The notes below the pieces were generated by a model. That model saw only the letters and a program-made list of their open reading frames with translations, ran no database searches and was not told where the DNA came from. Positions 34,071 through 43,628 of a DNA stretch of 64,000 nucleotides are shown one piece after another (position 1 is the stretch's first letter; each line of letters starts with the position of its first letter). The DNA lies in the NCBI GenBank assembly GCA_027422505.1, contig JAPQWV010000741.1, positions 1 through 64,000 on the forward strand, given 5' to 3'. The stretch comes from Craterostigma plantagineum (taxonomy: Eukaryota > Streptophyta > Magnoliopsida > Lamiales > Linderniaceae). The position numbers were made by a program, and so were the translations under genes.

Positions 34071-35527
34071 AAACGTGGATCGATCTGCATTGATTTGAAT
34101 CCAGTTTCGTTCGATTCCAAGCAAGATCAAAGGTGTTTTTGAGCAAAAAATTGTTTTCGGGCATTTTGAGCTTGTTTTGGGGTTTTGATGCTTCGTTTTT
34201 ATGTTTAAAACCTTCCCCCAGATCGAGTCTATGCCTCAAATGTTTTTAGAACACTTTTGGATCAGTTTTAACGAGTTTTGAGCGAGATTGAAGCAAAAAC
34301 TTTTCAGAAAAAGGACATCTCGGCCTTTCTCTGTTTTCGGTCGATTTGACCCATTTTTTGTTGTTTTTAGTTCACAAATCGGTCGATCATGTGTTTAGGG
34401 AAGAATTTCTGAAGTTTAGGATCAAGTTTGAGCGATTTTGGTTGAGACTTGGGTGAAAACAGACGGTTTTTCTGGAAAATGTCGCGACAAAGCAATGGAA
34501 CAGTACTTGATGTTCTTGCCCGCGAAATTTTGCTGAATCGTTCAAATCCGCGAAAGTTTCATCTCTGCGAAGTTGAATCCGAGAATTTTTACACCGCGAA
34601 AATTTCGCTTTCACTGCAGTTTCTCGCAACAACCTATGCTCAAAATCCGAGAAAGTTTGAAACCGCGAAAATTTTTCTTAGGCCCAATTTTTCTCAACTT
34701 CGTACTCTTTAAAATCCGAGAATTTCCAAAACCACGAAAAATTTCTCTAAGACCCAATTTTCTCAAGTTCGTACTCTTTAAAATCCGAGAAACTTTATAC
34801 ACGAGAAAGTCAATTCCAAGAATCTTTCTAAGCCGCGAATTTTTTTTCTCAGCCGAGAACTTGTTGAAAATCTTTACATCCGAGAAAGTTTTCTAAGCCG
34901 AGAAAGTTTATCTCATCTGAGAAAGTTTTTCAAAACCACGTCTCTTCCAAATCCGAGAAAATTTCCTAAAAATCACACTTCACCACTCGATGCGATTTTC
35001 TTTAACTTGCGAAATTTTCTTGTGAAGATTTTAAAACTCTCAACTTAGAATCATTCCCACACGCGAAACTTTTAAATCCGAGAAAATTTTCACCTGTGAA
35101 TTTTTTTTCTCGGATAACATTTCTCGGATAACATTTCACTACTCACGTCTCCTTGAGCTGCGAATTTTTTTTCCTCTTTCATGTTAAGTCTTTCTCGTGT
35201 TAAAATCTTCTTGGGTTAAATTTTTCTCAAACTTTTTAAGACTTGATCCTCACACTTTAGAACTATCTCCCTAGACCACTTTTGAGATAAAATTTGTTTT
35301 TGCTCCCCAAGTCTCAATTTAAATTTCTAGAACTACTCCTAATTTCAAGATATATTTCTCTTTCATACATTATCGACCATCTCACATGCTCACTTAGTTC
35401 TAAGAAATTCTTTAAACAATTTTATTCTCAAAACTCTACTCATCAAACTCGTATTTCTCATATCGTTCGTTACTAACTTTCTTATCTACGCAAGATCAAT
35501 ACCACGGACGATTCGACTGCACCAACC
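34071..35527 (+). other. 5' leader with arrayed GCGAAA/CGAGAAA motifs
   Basis: About 1.5 kb of untranslated leader. From about 34515 to 35170 it holds roughly 20 copies of a degenerate motif, CCGCGAAAATTT or CCGAGAAAGTTT, spaced irregularly by 20-60 bp. Several contain CCGCGAAA, whose complement TTTCGCGG fits the E2F consensus WTTSSCSS. Frames such as 34573-34896 are by-products of the repeats. Confidence 0.7.
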
Positions 35528-37756
35528 ATGTCTACCACGAATGACATCTCCATAGTGGGCTCCGACACCAGGCCTCCGATGCTGCGACAAGGCGACTACA
35601 GCATATGGACAAACCGGTTCCTCACGTTCATCAGGAACAAAGGCGCACCACTCTCTCAATACCTTCTGGACTCCATCTTCAACGGCCCAGCACAGTTCTG
35701 GACAACCATCCCTGCACAGCCAAACGCAAACCCTCCCATGGATGAACGCCGCACTCCAAGAGGTCCCATCAATGAGGATGAACTGGCTCGTGTAAAGGCC
35801 GACGAGACTGCCAAAGGATACCTCTTCCAGGCTTTGGGAAACGAGGTCTACGGTCACGTTGAGTGCTGCACAACTGCTAAGGAGATATGGGATGAACTTG
35901 CAGAAATTATGGCAGGCACAACTGAAAGTGCTCAGGGGAGGAAATCAGCATGTCTCTCGCAGTATGAACTCTTCCAGGCCTATGAAGGAGAGGAACTGCG
36001 TGACACATACCTCCGATACTTGAAGATCATCAATGAACTCAAGAAAGCCAGGATCTCGAGGGACAAATTCGATATCAACAATCGCTTCCTTGGTAGCCTC
36101 AAACCACATTGGTAGCCTCAGAGTAAGGACCTCTCCAACACTTCCATCCATGCTCTTTATGACAGTTTGTCTGCCTATACTCCTTACGTGCAACCTCAGT
36201 CCACCAACACTCGAGTCGACCCACTGGCACTCCTCTCGAACAAAACCAATGAACGATCTTCCACCACTAAGATCAAACAGAACAAAGGGAAGCTACCAGC
36301 TGTTGTATCTGACACCTCTTCAGGATCCGAAGCCGATACAGAATCAGATGAAGATGTTCGTGATATACGCAAGCAACTGGCAATGCTCACTAAGTTGGTC
36401 TCAAAGAAGATCGGGAAAAAATCCTCATCCTCCTCCAATCGCCAAAGAACCTATAGCGGCACCAAAAAGACCACTCCCACAGAGGAAACTAAGCCGACAA
36501 AGAAAGCAGAGGACTCCGCACCTCAAAAGTCTGTGAAGTGCTTTCGGTGTGGAAAGACAGGCCACTTTGCCAAAGAATGCCCCGCCCCACGCGTGAAGGA
36601 CTCCGGGTACTACGACCGAAAGGCCAGAATGACCCGCAAGATGGAAAGTGGGAAAGCCCTACTCACCGAAGAAGCTGAATGGGTGAATGACACTTCAGAA
36701 GACGAGGAGCCTAAGGATGAAGATTGCTGCATGGCAAGGCTGGTCGAACATGACAAGGACGAGGAGATGGGTCACACCGGTGAAAACACAGCTAAGATTC
36801 CTACCAACGCTGAGTCTGAGGTACGAATCTCGCAACTCGATGATGTGTTTAATCACCGACACGCCATTAAGAAACCCACCGTAGACGCTAGGGATTATGA
36901 TGAACTTAGGCTAAAATTTGAAAATAACTATGCCTTACTTAGTCTAAAAGTAGAAGAACTTGCCTGTGCAAACGAACGTCTAATGGCCTCTGAAGCGTTA
37001 GTCAAACGTCTGCAAAGTAAGAACAAACAAAGTGAGACTAAGGTTAAGGAAACTACACTAGCCATTAGTTCATGTGAAACTTCTCGCCTCCTGACGGCCG
37101 CCCAATATGAACTGCTTACGAAGGAAAGAATTAGGCTATACCGCAAGGTGAAAGAACTTGAGGAGCAACTTCACCTTAGGAAAAAGGCAGCAAACATCTT
37201 ATGTCTATTAAACCAACCAGTTGAAACAGAATTCTACGACGCCCGGATGGGAATTGGACTGGCCAGCAACTGCGATCCAACGCCGCTAATTGTCAAAAGG
37301 TATAACATGTACAGTACAGCATTCCTAAAAATGAGGAAAGGGACTCCCTCACAACTCATGCCATTTGTAAGATCCTCCTCCACTGTGCTGTCAGAAGAAA
37401 AGAGGAAACAGAACATACTTTGGGCAGAAATCGCATACGACTACACAGAATTGAATGCTAGTGATAAGACTAGAAAGCCCTCACTCTATGAAGACATCAA
37501 ATCTCAATTCCCAACCGAAGAACAGGAAATCGCTCTCCGAGAAGCACTTTCTCGCATCTATGTCCCAGAGAAACTTCTAGTCATAGCAGAACTAGAACGA
37601 ACCATAGAAGTAGAGCGAAAAGCCTTTGCAAAAGAGCGAGAAGATCTACTTTACAAAATCTTTACCCTAGAACAGTCTCGTAATACGAACAACCTTCTAC
37701 GTCAAGTCAAGTACCCGACTCTCAAACATGTAAATGTAAGAGGACGGCGAAGATGA
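35528..37756 (+). CDS. Gag of inner Sirevirus-like element (one in-frame stop)
   Basis: A single frame of 743 codons starts with ATGTCTACC and is interrupted once, by TAG at 36113-36115 (LKPHW-stop-PQSKD). Residues about 15-195 form the copia gag N-domain (QGDYSIWTNRFLTFI, TAKEIWDELAEIM, SQYELFQAYEGEELRDTY). A CCHC zinc knuckle (CFRCGKTGHFAKEC, near 36540) follows. A long coiled coil (36890-37180, for example RLYRKVKELEEQL) comes next. The C-terminus is less conserved. It packages element RNA into particles. Whether the TAG is a lesion or a suppressible stop cannot be told here. Confidence 0.85.
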
Positions 37757-38448
37757 CTCCTGAAGCCGACACATGTTCTAACACTAACTCTAGTATTCTT
37801 ATGGATACAGGGAATGTGAGCTCGACGTCTCTGGAAGGGAGTTCGTACCAAATAAAGGAGAATCCGCTCTTCGATGACAAGAAGAAAAGACCATCCTATA
37901 TTCATTCTACCTATCTATGTACTGAATTCCAATGTCCTAAGGTCGTAGACAATTATGTTGCCAAAACTCATCTTTCTTTTACCAAGCTTATGTCTATGTG
38001 CTGCTGCAATGAATTTGTCCTCCCACGCTTCCATGAATATGAAACACATGAACACGCAACACTCCGACCACGCAAGCGAACTTCATCTACGACGTCTTTG
38101 AATTCTCCCATCTCGCCTAAACCTAAAGTCAAGCGAAAACGCCTCTCGTCGTCAAACGCAAACTCACCTACTACTCGCAAGCCAAAGGCGACCAAAACCG
38201 AAGCACAAAAACGACAACCACATTCCACACGCCAATTCATGTATAAGGCACCACACATGCAAGCACATGTTAGGAAAATATGGGTTAGAAAAACCATAAT
38301 CTCCCCTAATCAAACAAACGACAAAGGGAAAGCTAAATTAGAAACAACACAATCTGATTTAGAAACCACATTTCCCATAAAGCGCATAAAAACTTTACAT
38401 ATATCACAAGAATGTCCCGTTCGAAAATGGGGACCCAACGTTTGCTAA
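37753..38448 (+). CDS. Basic linker ORF between gag and pol
   Basis: 231 codons in a different frame. Its ATG overlaps the gag stop as ATGA (37753-37756). The middle is Ser/Thr/Lys-rich (RPRKRTSSTTSLNS, KPKVKRKRLSSS) and no domain is recognised. It corresponds in position to the variable, lysine-rich region just upstream of the protease in related plant polyproteins. It may be a genuine part of gag-pol reached by frameshift, or the result of old indels. Confidence 0.55.
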   Translation: MTPEADTCSNTNSSILMDTGNVSSTSLEGSSYQIKENPLFDDKKKRPSYIHSTYLCTEFQCPKVVDNYVAKTHLSFTKLMSMCCCNEFVLPRFHEYETHEHATLRPRKRTSSTTSLNSPISPKPKVKRKRLSSSNANSPTTRKPKATKTEAQKRQPHSTRQFMYKAPHMQAHVRKIWVRKTIISPNQTNDKGKAKLETTQSDLETTFPIKRIKTLHISQECPVRKWGPNVC

Positions 38449-39503
38449 ATGTTTTGCAGGTCTGTCATGTGTGGTATCTAGACTCAGGTTGCTCCACACA
38501 CATGACAGGGAATAAGGAGCTATTGAGCAACTTCTCCGAGCGCTATCTCGGAAGGGTCTCCTTCGGAAACAGTCAAATGGCGCCGATTCTAGGAACCGGC
38601 GATCTCGTGCACGATAAACTGACAATCAAGGGCATCTCCTATGTCGAGGGTTTGAGCTACAATCTCTTCAGCATTGGTCGATTCTGCGACAAAGGATACA
38701 AGGTTCTCTTCGAATCTGACATCTGCAGCATTATAGATGCCTCAGGACAATCTCTTCTTTCTGGAACGCGCACGTCCCACCTTTATGTACTCAACCTCAC
38801 GACCTCTCGACCAATATGCCTTCTCTCTCGAGCCGCACCCAAGTTGAACGATTTATGGCACCGACGTCTCTCACATCTCAATTTCAAGACCATCAACAAA
38901 CTGCGTCAGAATAAACTCGTCAACGGTCTACCCCAACTGACATATCATAAGGAACAGCTCTGCTCTGCCTGTGAATTGGGGAAGATGAAGCGATCGTCTC
39001 ATGTCTCTAAGGAAACTCCGTCCTCTAAACTCATCCTCGAGCTCTTACATATGGATCTATGTGGCCCAATGCCTACGGCCACACTCGGAGGAAGACGGTA
39101 TATTCTGGTGATAATCGACGATTTTTCACGCTACACGTGGACGAAACTCATTCGCACAAAGGATGAAGTTCCTGATATAATCATCGAGTTTGTTGTTACG
39201 TCCCAAACTCTTCATCGACAGAAAGTTCGGATTATCAGAACTGACAACGGAACTGAGTTTAAGAACAAGAAGCTCGGTGATTTCTATGCCACTCAGGGCA
39301 TCACTCAACAGTTCTCAGCTGTGAAGACACCGGAACAGAATGGTGTTGTTGAGCGCAAGAACAGGTTGAAGCAGCTAGGACTCTTCTCATACAATCCAGA
39401 CTTCCTCATTCTCTTTGGGGCGAAGCTATTCAAACGGCCTGCTACACACAGAACCGGGCTTCCATCCACAAAAGATTCAACCGCACCCCATACGAGATGC
39501 TGA
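38412..39503 (+). CDS. Protease and integrase N/core of inner element (frameshifted)
   Basis: The frame overlaps the linker ORF by 37 bp. The aspartic protease motif is [13 protein letters not shown]. The integrase HHCC zinc site has [16 protein letters not shown] and CSACELGK. The catalytic DDE residues lie in [25 protein letters not shown] and [13 protein letters not shown]. Just after the catalytic Glu, near 39363-39370, a deletion of a few bases shifts the frame, so the last 45 residues before 39503 are out of frame. The true continuation is the next frame (39497 on). Confidence 0.88.
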   Translation: MSRSKMGTQRLLNVLQVCHVWYLDSGCSTHMTGNKELLSNFSERYLGRVSFGNSQMAPILGTGDLVHDKLTIKGISYVEGLSYNLFSIGRFCDKGYKVLFESDICSIIDASGQSLLSGTRTSHLYVLNLTTSRPICLLSRAAPKLNDLWHRRLSHLNFKTINKLRQNKLVNGLPQLTYHKEQLCSACELGKMKRSSHVSKETPSSKLILELLHMDLCGPMPTATLGGRRYILVIIDDFSRYTWTKLIRTKDEVPDIIIEFVVTSQTLHRQKVRIIRTDNGTEFKNKKLGDFYATQGITQQFSAVKTPEQNGVVERKNRLKQLGLFSYNPDFLILFGAKLFKRPATHRTGLPSTKDSTAPHTRC

Positions 39504-41449
39504 ATAACCGTCGTATCCCCGATATATCTTATCTAAGGGCCTTCGGTTGCCGATGTTTTGTGGCCAATGATCGTCAACATCTTGGGAAGCTTGATCCAAA
39601 AGCTCTTGAAGGCATCTTTGTTGGATACTCACTAAACTCAAAGGCATACAGAGTCTATCTGAAGGAGAAACGGTCAGTAATAGAAAGCACGAATGTCACT
39701 TTTGACGAAAGCGAAGGCGATCTCACAGCTTCTGGCCATATCAGTCCAGAACCAGGTCTTCTACAGACATTGACAAAAGGTCAACCTTCAACGGCGGGAA
39801 CTTCCTCATCTGAGGGCACTTGTGGTGAACTAGATCTTGATCTGCTCTTCGAGTACTTCTACCCAGTTCCCAAGACTCCCGTCGCCACCACTCAACCTAC
39901 TGCTGCACCCACTCCACCTACACCACCAGCTACCAGCAATAACGTCGTCCCTCCAAACTTGGATGCACTCAATCTCAACGAAGACGACATACTACCCAAC
40001 CCTGGGAATATTGCTGATTCTGACGCAGAACCCTCTCAATTTAATACGATTGAGATCTCTTCTTCGGACACCGGGCCCCAACCTAATGAGTTTCAAATAG
40101 ACACAAATGCGGCCAGCTCCTCACAAACCAACGTACCACTTTGGGCTCGCTCTCACCCTACCGATCAGATTATTGGGGATCCCACATCCGGTGTTTCGAC
40201 ACGTTCGGCTACGATGAATGAAAGTTTGTTTGCTTGCTATCTCAGTCAAGTCGAACCATCACGAGTAGCAGAAGCTCTCAACGATCCTGATTGGCTGATT
40301 GCAATGCAGGAGGAAATAAATCAGTTTGAACGCTTACAAGTTTGGGAACTCGTACCACGACCTCACAATAGATCCATTATCGGCACAAAATGGATCTTTA
40401 AGAACAAAAAGGATGAAGATGGTGTTGTTATTCGCAATAAAGCAAGACTTGTGGCTAAGGGGTACAACCAACAAGAAGGCATCGACTACGATGAAACTTT
40501 CGCCCCAGTTGCCAGGATCGAAGCCATACGAATGTTCCTTGCCTTTGCTGCTCACAAGAACTTCAAAGTCTACCAAATGGACGTAAAGACTGCATTTCTG
40601 AATGGATTTCTCAAAGAAGAAGTGTACGTTGATCAACCTGAAGGGTTCTTGAGCGAAGAGTTTCCTCATCACGTTTATCGACTCTACAAGGCCCTCTACG
40701 GACTAAAACAGGCTCCCCGAGCTTGGTGTGACGTCCTTTCAGATTTCTTTGTTCAGTCTGGATTCAAGAAAGGATCTCTGGATACAACTCTCTTCACAAA
40801 GCGGAGCGGCCCGGACATCATGATTGTACAGATTTATGTCGATGACATCATTTTTGGATCGACTAAACCTCAACTGTGCGAAGAGTTTGCAGAATTGATG
40901 AAAGAGAAATTCGAAATGAGTATGATGGGTGAACTGAATTTCTTTCTTGGTCTTCAAGTAAAGCAACTCCCCAACGGAATCTTCATCAATCAGTCCAAAT
41001 ACATCCATGACATCCTCGAGAAGTATGGAATGAAGGATACTAAGACTGCTGCTACACCTATGTCACCCTCTGGCCGACCCGACGCGGACCCATCTGGTGT
41101 TCCCGTTGACCAAACCGTTTATCGAGGGATAATAGGATCTCTTCTGTACCTTACTGCTAGTCGACCGGATATCGTCCTCTCGACAGGAATCTGCGCTCGT
41201 TTTCAGGCCACACCAAAGGAATCCCATCTCACTGCTGTCAAAAGGATTCTCCGCTATCTCAAGGGAACACCCAATCTGGGTTTGTGGTACCCCACTCTAT
41301 CGGACTTCAAATTGGTTGGATTCTCTGACTCGGATTATGCAGGATGCAAGATGGACCGAAAAAGCACCTCTGGAGCTGCACACTTCTTGGGCGGTAAACT
41401 CGTAAGTTGGTCGTCTCGAAAACAAAACTGTGTCTCAACTTCGTCGTGA
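39497..41449 (+). CDS. Integrase C-part, RT and RNase H of inner element
   Basis: 650 codons. Integrase C-domain motifs are [13 protein letters not shown] and [10 protein letters not shown] proline- and serine-rich linker follows (about 39780-40140). The RT domain has [55 protein letters not shown] and the catalytic IYVDDIIFG (near 40830). RNase H follows ([20 protein letters not shown]). The frame is lost at about 41440 by a small deletion in the conserved stretch after VSTS. The RT core itself looks intact. Confidence 0.9.
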   Translation: MLNNRRIPDISYLRAFGCRCFVANDRQHLGKLDPKALEGIFVGYSLNSKAYRVYLKEKRSVIESTNVTFDESEGDLTASGHISPEPGLLQTLTKGQPSTAGTSSSEGTCGELDLDLLFEYFYPVPKTPVATTQPTAAPTPPTPPATSNNVVPPNLDALNLNEDDILPNPGNIADSDAEPSQFNTIEISSSDTGPQPNEFQIDTNAASSSQTNVPLWARSHPTDQIIGDPTSGVSTRSATMNESLFACYLSQVEPSRVAEALNDPDWLIAMQEEINQFERLQVWELVPRPHNRSIIGTKWIFKNKKDEDGVVIRNKARLVAKGYNQQEGIDYDETFAPVARIEAIRMFLAFAAHKNFKVYQMDVKTAFLNGFLKEEVYVDQPEGFLSEEFPHHVYRLYKALYGLKQAPRAWCDVLSDFFVQSGFKKGSLDTTLFTKRSGPDIMIVQIYVDDIIFGSTKPQLCEEFAELMKEKFEMSMMGELNFFLGLQVKQLPNGIFINQSKYIHDILEKYGMKDTKTAATPMSPSGRPDADPSGVPVDQTVYRGIIGSLLYLTASRPDIVLSTGICARFQATPKESHLTAVKRILRYLKGTPNLGLWYPTLSDFKLVGFSDSDYAGCKMDRKSTSGAAHFLGGKLVSWSSRKQNCVSTSS

Positions 41450-41774
41450 ATATGTCGCCGCCGCTAGTTGCTGTTCACAGCTTTTGTGGATGAGAACCCA
41501 ACTACGAGACTTTAATTTTCATGTTGATAAAATTCCCATCTATTGTGACTCAAAAAGTGCCATCGCGATGACGAGTAATCCTGTACATCACTCAAGAACA
41601 AAACACATAGATATTCGTCATCACTTCATCAAAGAACATGTCGAGCAAGGCACGATTGAATTGCACTACATCACAACTGAAGATCAACTGGCCGACATTT
41701 TCACAAAACCGTTGGATGTCAAACGATTCCAACACCTAGTGACTATGTTGGGTATGTTGAATATTCAGTTGTGA
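41430..41774 (+). CDS. RNase H C-terminus of inner element
   Basis: It continues RNase H in another frame ([51 protein letters not shown]). It ends at TGA 41772-41774, which is the natural end of pol. Confidence 0.88.
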   Translation: MSQLRREYVAAASCCSQLLWMRTQLRDFNFHVDKIPIYCDSKSAIAMTSNPVHHSRTKHIDIRHHFIKEHVEQGTIELHYITTEDQLADIFTKPLDVKRFQHLVTMLGMLNIQL

Positions 41775-41861
41775 TCAATCGACCCTACATGAACTTTGAT
41801 AAAGTGTACATATCTCATTTTCACTTCACTTCATTTTCTATGTGTCTTCTGGATTATGTCT

Positions 41862-41995
41862 GTTGAGGGGGAGTTTTTAGATTAAGGGGGAGCATCTGAT
41901 ATTTCATTATTTAAAACGGGAATTTTTCGATTAAGGGGGAGCATCCGATATTTCATTATTTAAAACGGGAAGTTTTACGATTAATGGGGAGTTTT
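41862..41995 (+). other. Internal polypurine-tract cluster
   Basis: Within 90-230 bp after the pol stop, four PPT-like boxes occur: TTGAGGGGGAG, ATTAAGGGGGAGCATC twice, and ATTAATGGGGAG. Two are embedded in a repeat with GATATTTCATTATTTAAAAC. The terminal PPT (47391-47403, AAAGGGGGAGAT) is 5.4 kb further on. Confidence 0.7.
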
Positions 41996-43628
41996 AAAAA
42001 TATTTTGGGTTGAAATTTTAAAGTCTGGTCAAACTGAGTCAAAATCGGACCGATCAAAACATTTTGGGCTGAATTTCAAATTTTCTGGTCAAAATAAGTC
42101 AAAAATTGGGTCCAAGTCCGCGAAATTCAGCTACGTTGAATTTTTAACCAAGCCCGCGAAATTTCGGCCCATTTACTCAAAAATTTCGCATGTACAGTGT
42201 CTACAATCGTAAAACCCCAAAACCCTTAACATTTTTCACTATCCTAAAAATCCCGAGAAAATTCAAAAAATTCGCAACCCCTCTTTCAAAAATTCGCAAC
42301 TCCCCGCATCGTCGTCATCGTCAAAATCTGCATTCAAACTTCGTTTCCTGCTAACTCCATCATCGCAAATCAGCTTTTCGGTATGAATACATCTTAAATA
42401 ACCTAATTTCTGTTCGATTTTACCCTGTTTTGCCCGTTTCGATTAAATCTGCTTGGTTAGGGTTAAAACTTTCTCGGCTCTGAATCGAACGAATGTTAGG
42501 CTTTTAATGTTTAAACCAACAAATATGTATTTCCCATCCTATTACGAGTCGATTGAGTCCAAATTATTGCATTTTGGTTAAGATTTGAGTAGGTCTAAGG
42601 CAAAAATTGATTGCGCTGTCTCGCACTTTTTCAACTGTGTTCTTCACCGCGAAAAATTCTCAGAAAAATTGCTTTAATCGTTAAAATTCGCTGCTACAGT
42701 TAGATAGGCCCCGCGAAATTTTTATTTTACCCGAGAAAATTCTTGGACTACAGTGAGTGAGGTCTCGCGAAATTTTATCTGAGAAAGTTTCATACGAGAA
42801 TTTACATATGTTAAAATTCGCTGCTACAGCAAGTGAAGTCCCGCGAAAATTTCATATACTTCACTTCATAATCCAGATTTTCGCATCTTCACTTTTCTCG
42901 CATCTACAGTGAACCAAAAAATTTTCTCAATTCACAAAGATTTTTCAACCCGCGAAAATTTCATATACTTCACTTCATAATCCAGATTTTCGCATATTCA
43001 CTTTTCTCGCATCTACAGTGAACCAAAATTTTCTCAATTCACAAAGATTTTTCAACCCGCGAAAATTTCATATACTTCACTTCATAATCCAGATTTTCGC
43101 ATATTCACTTTTCTCGCATCTACAGTGAACAAAAATTTTTCAATCCGCGAAACTTCCATTTAACCTGCGAAGTTTCTCCTTATATGCTAGATCTCTTATA
43201 TGCTAAGTGAGAAAATTCATTATATGCTGAGTGCGAAAATTTCATTACAGCTAGATGCATGCGAAAATTCACTCTGAACGAGAAAACACATCAACGTGCG
43301 AAATTTTCATTATATGCTAAGTGCGAATTTCCTTGAAACATGAGAAAATTTCTTAACGTGCGAAATTTTTGTGGCTGAGTGCGAAATTTCTTGAAACATG
43401 AGAAAATCCCTTGAAACAAAGATAAGTTGCGAATTTTTCTCATTACATACGAAAATTTTGACAACGTGCGAGATTTCTTAAACTTACGAAAATTTTCCAT
43501 ACTTGCTAAATTTTACACAAAATGCGAAAATTTTCTTATATATAATCTTGGGCAATTCTATGTCTATTTTTATCATTTTCGTGACTTAGTCAGTACTAAT
43601 CTTATTACAATTACTGTAAAGCACAGAT
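41996..43628 (+). other. Pol-ORF3 spacer with GCGAAA motif array
   Basis: No coding function is seen. From about 42110 to 43530 it is packed with CCGCGAAATTTT-type and GTGCGAAATTT-type motifs like those in the 5' leader. Tandem units of 107-109 bp start at 42840, 42949 and 43056. The spacer leads directly to the ORF3 start. Confidence 0.7.
42840..43135 (+). repeat. ~108-bp tandem repeat, three copies
   Basis: Each unit begins CCCGCGAAAATTTCATATAC and includes CATAATCCAGATTTTCGCAT and CTCGCATCTACAGTGAAC. Units start at 42840, 42949 and 43056, and the last is shortened. Confidence 0.85.

Noticed and set aside
34057..34075. Match to a cDNA-kit template-switch adaptor (GTGGTATCAACGCA)
   Set aside because: It sits exactly at the expected PBS next to the LTR, with native sequence continuing on both sides, so it is an element feature and not contamination.
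34573..34896. 107-codon frame with repeated KIRE/PRKF units
   Set aside because: It is simply the translation of the GCGAAA/GAGAAA repeat array in the leader; no start context or conservation is seen.
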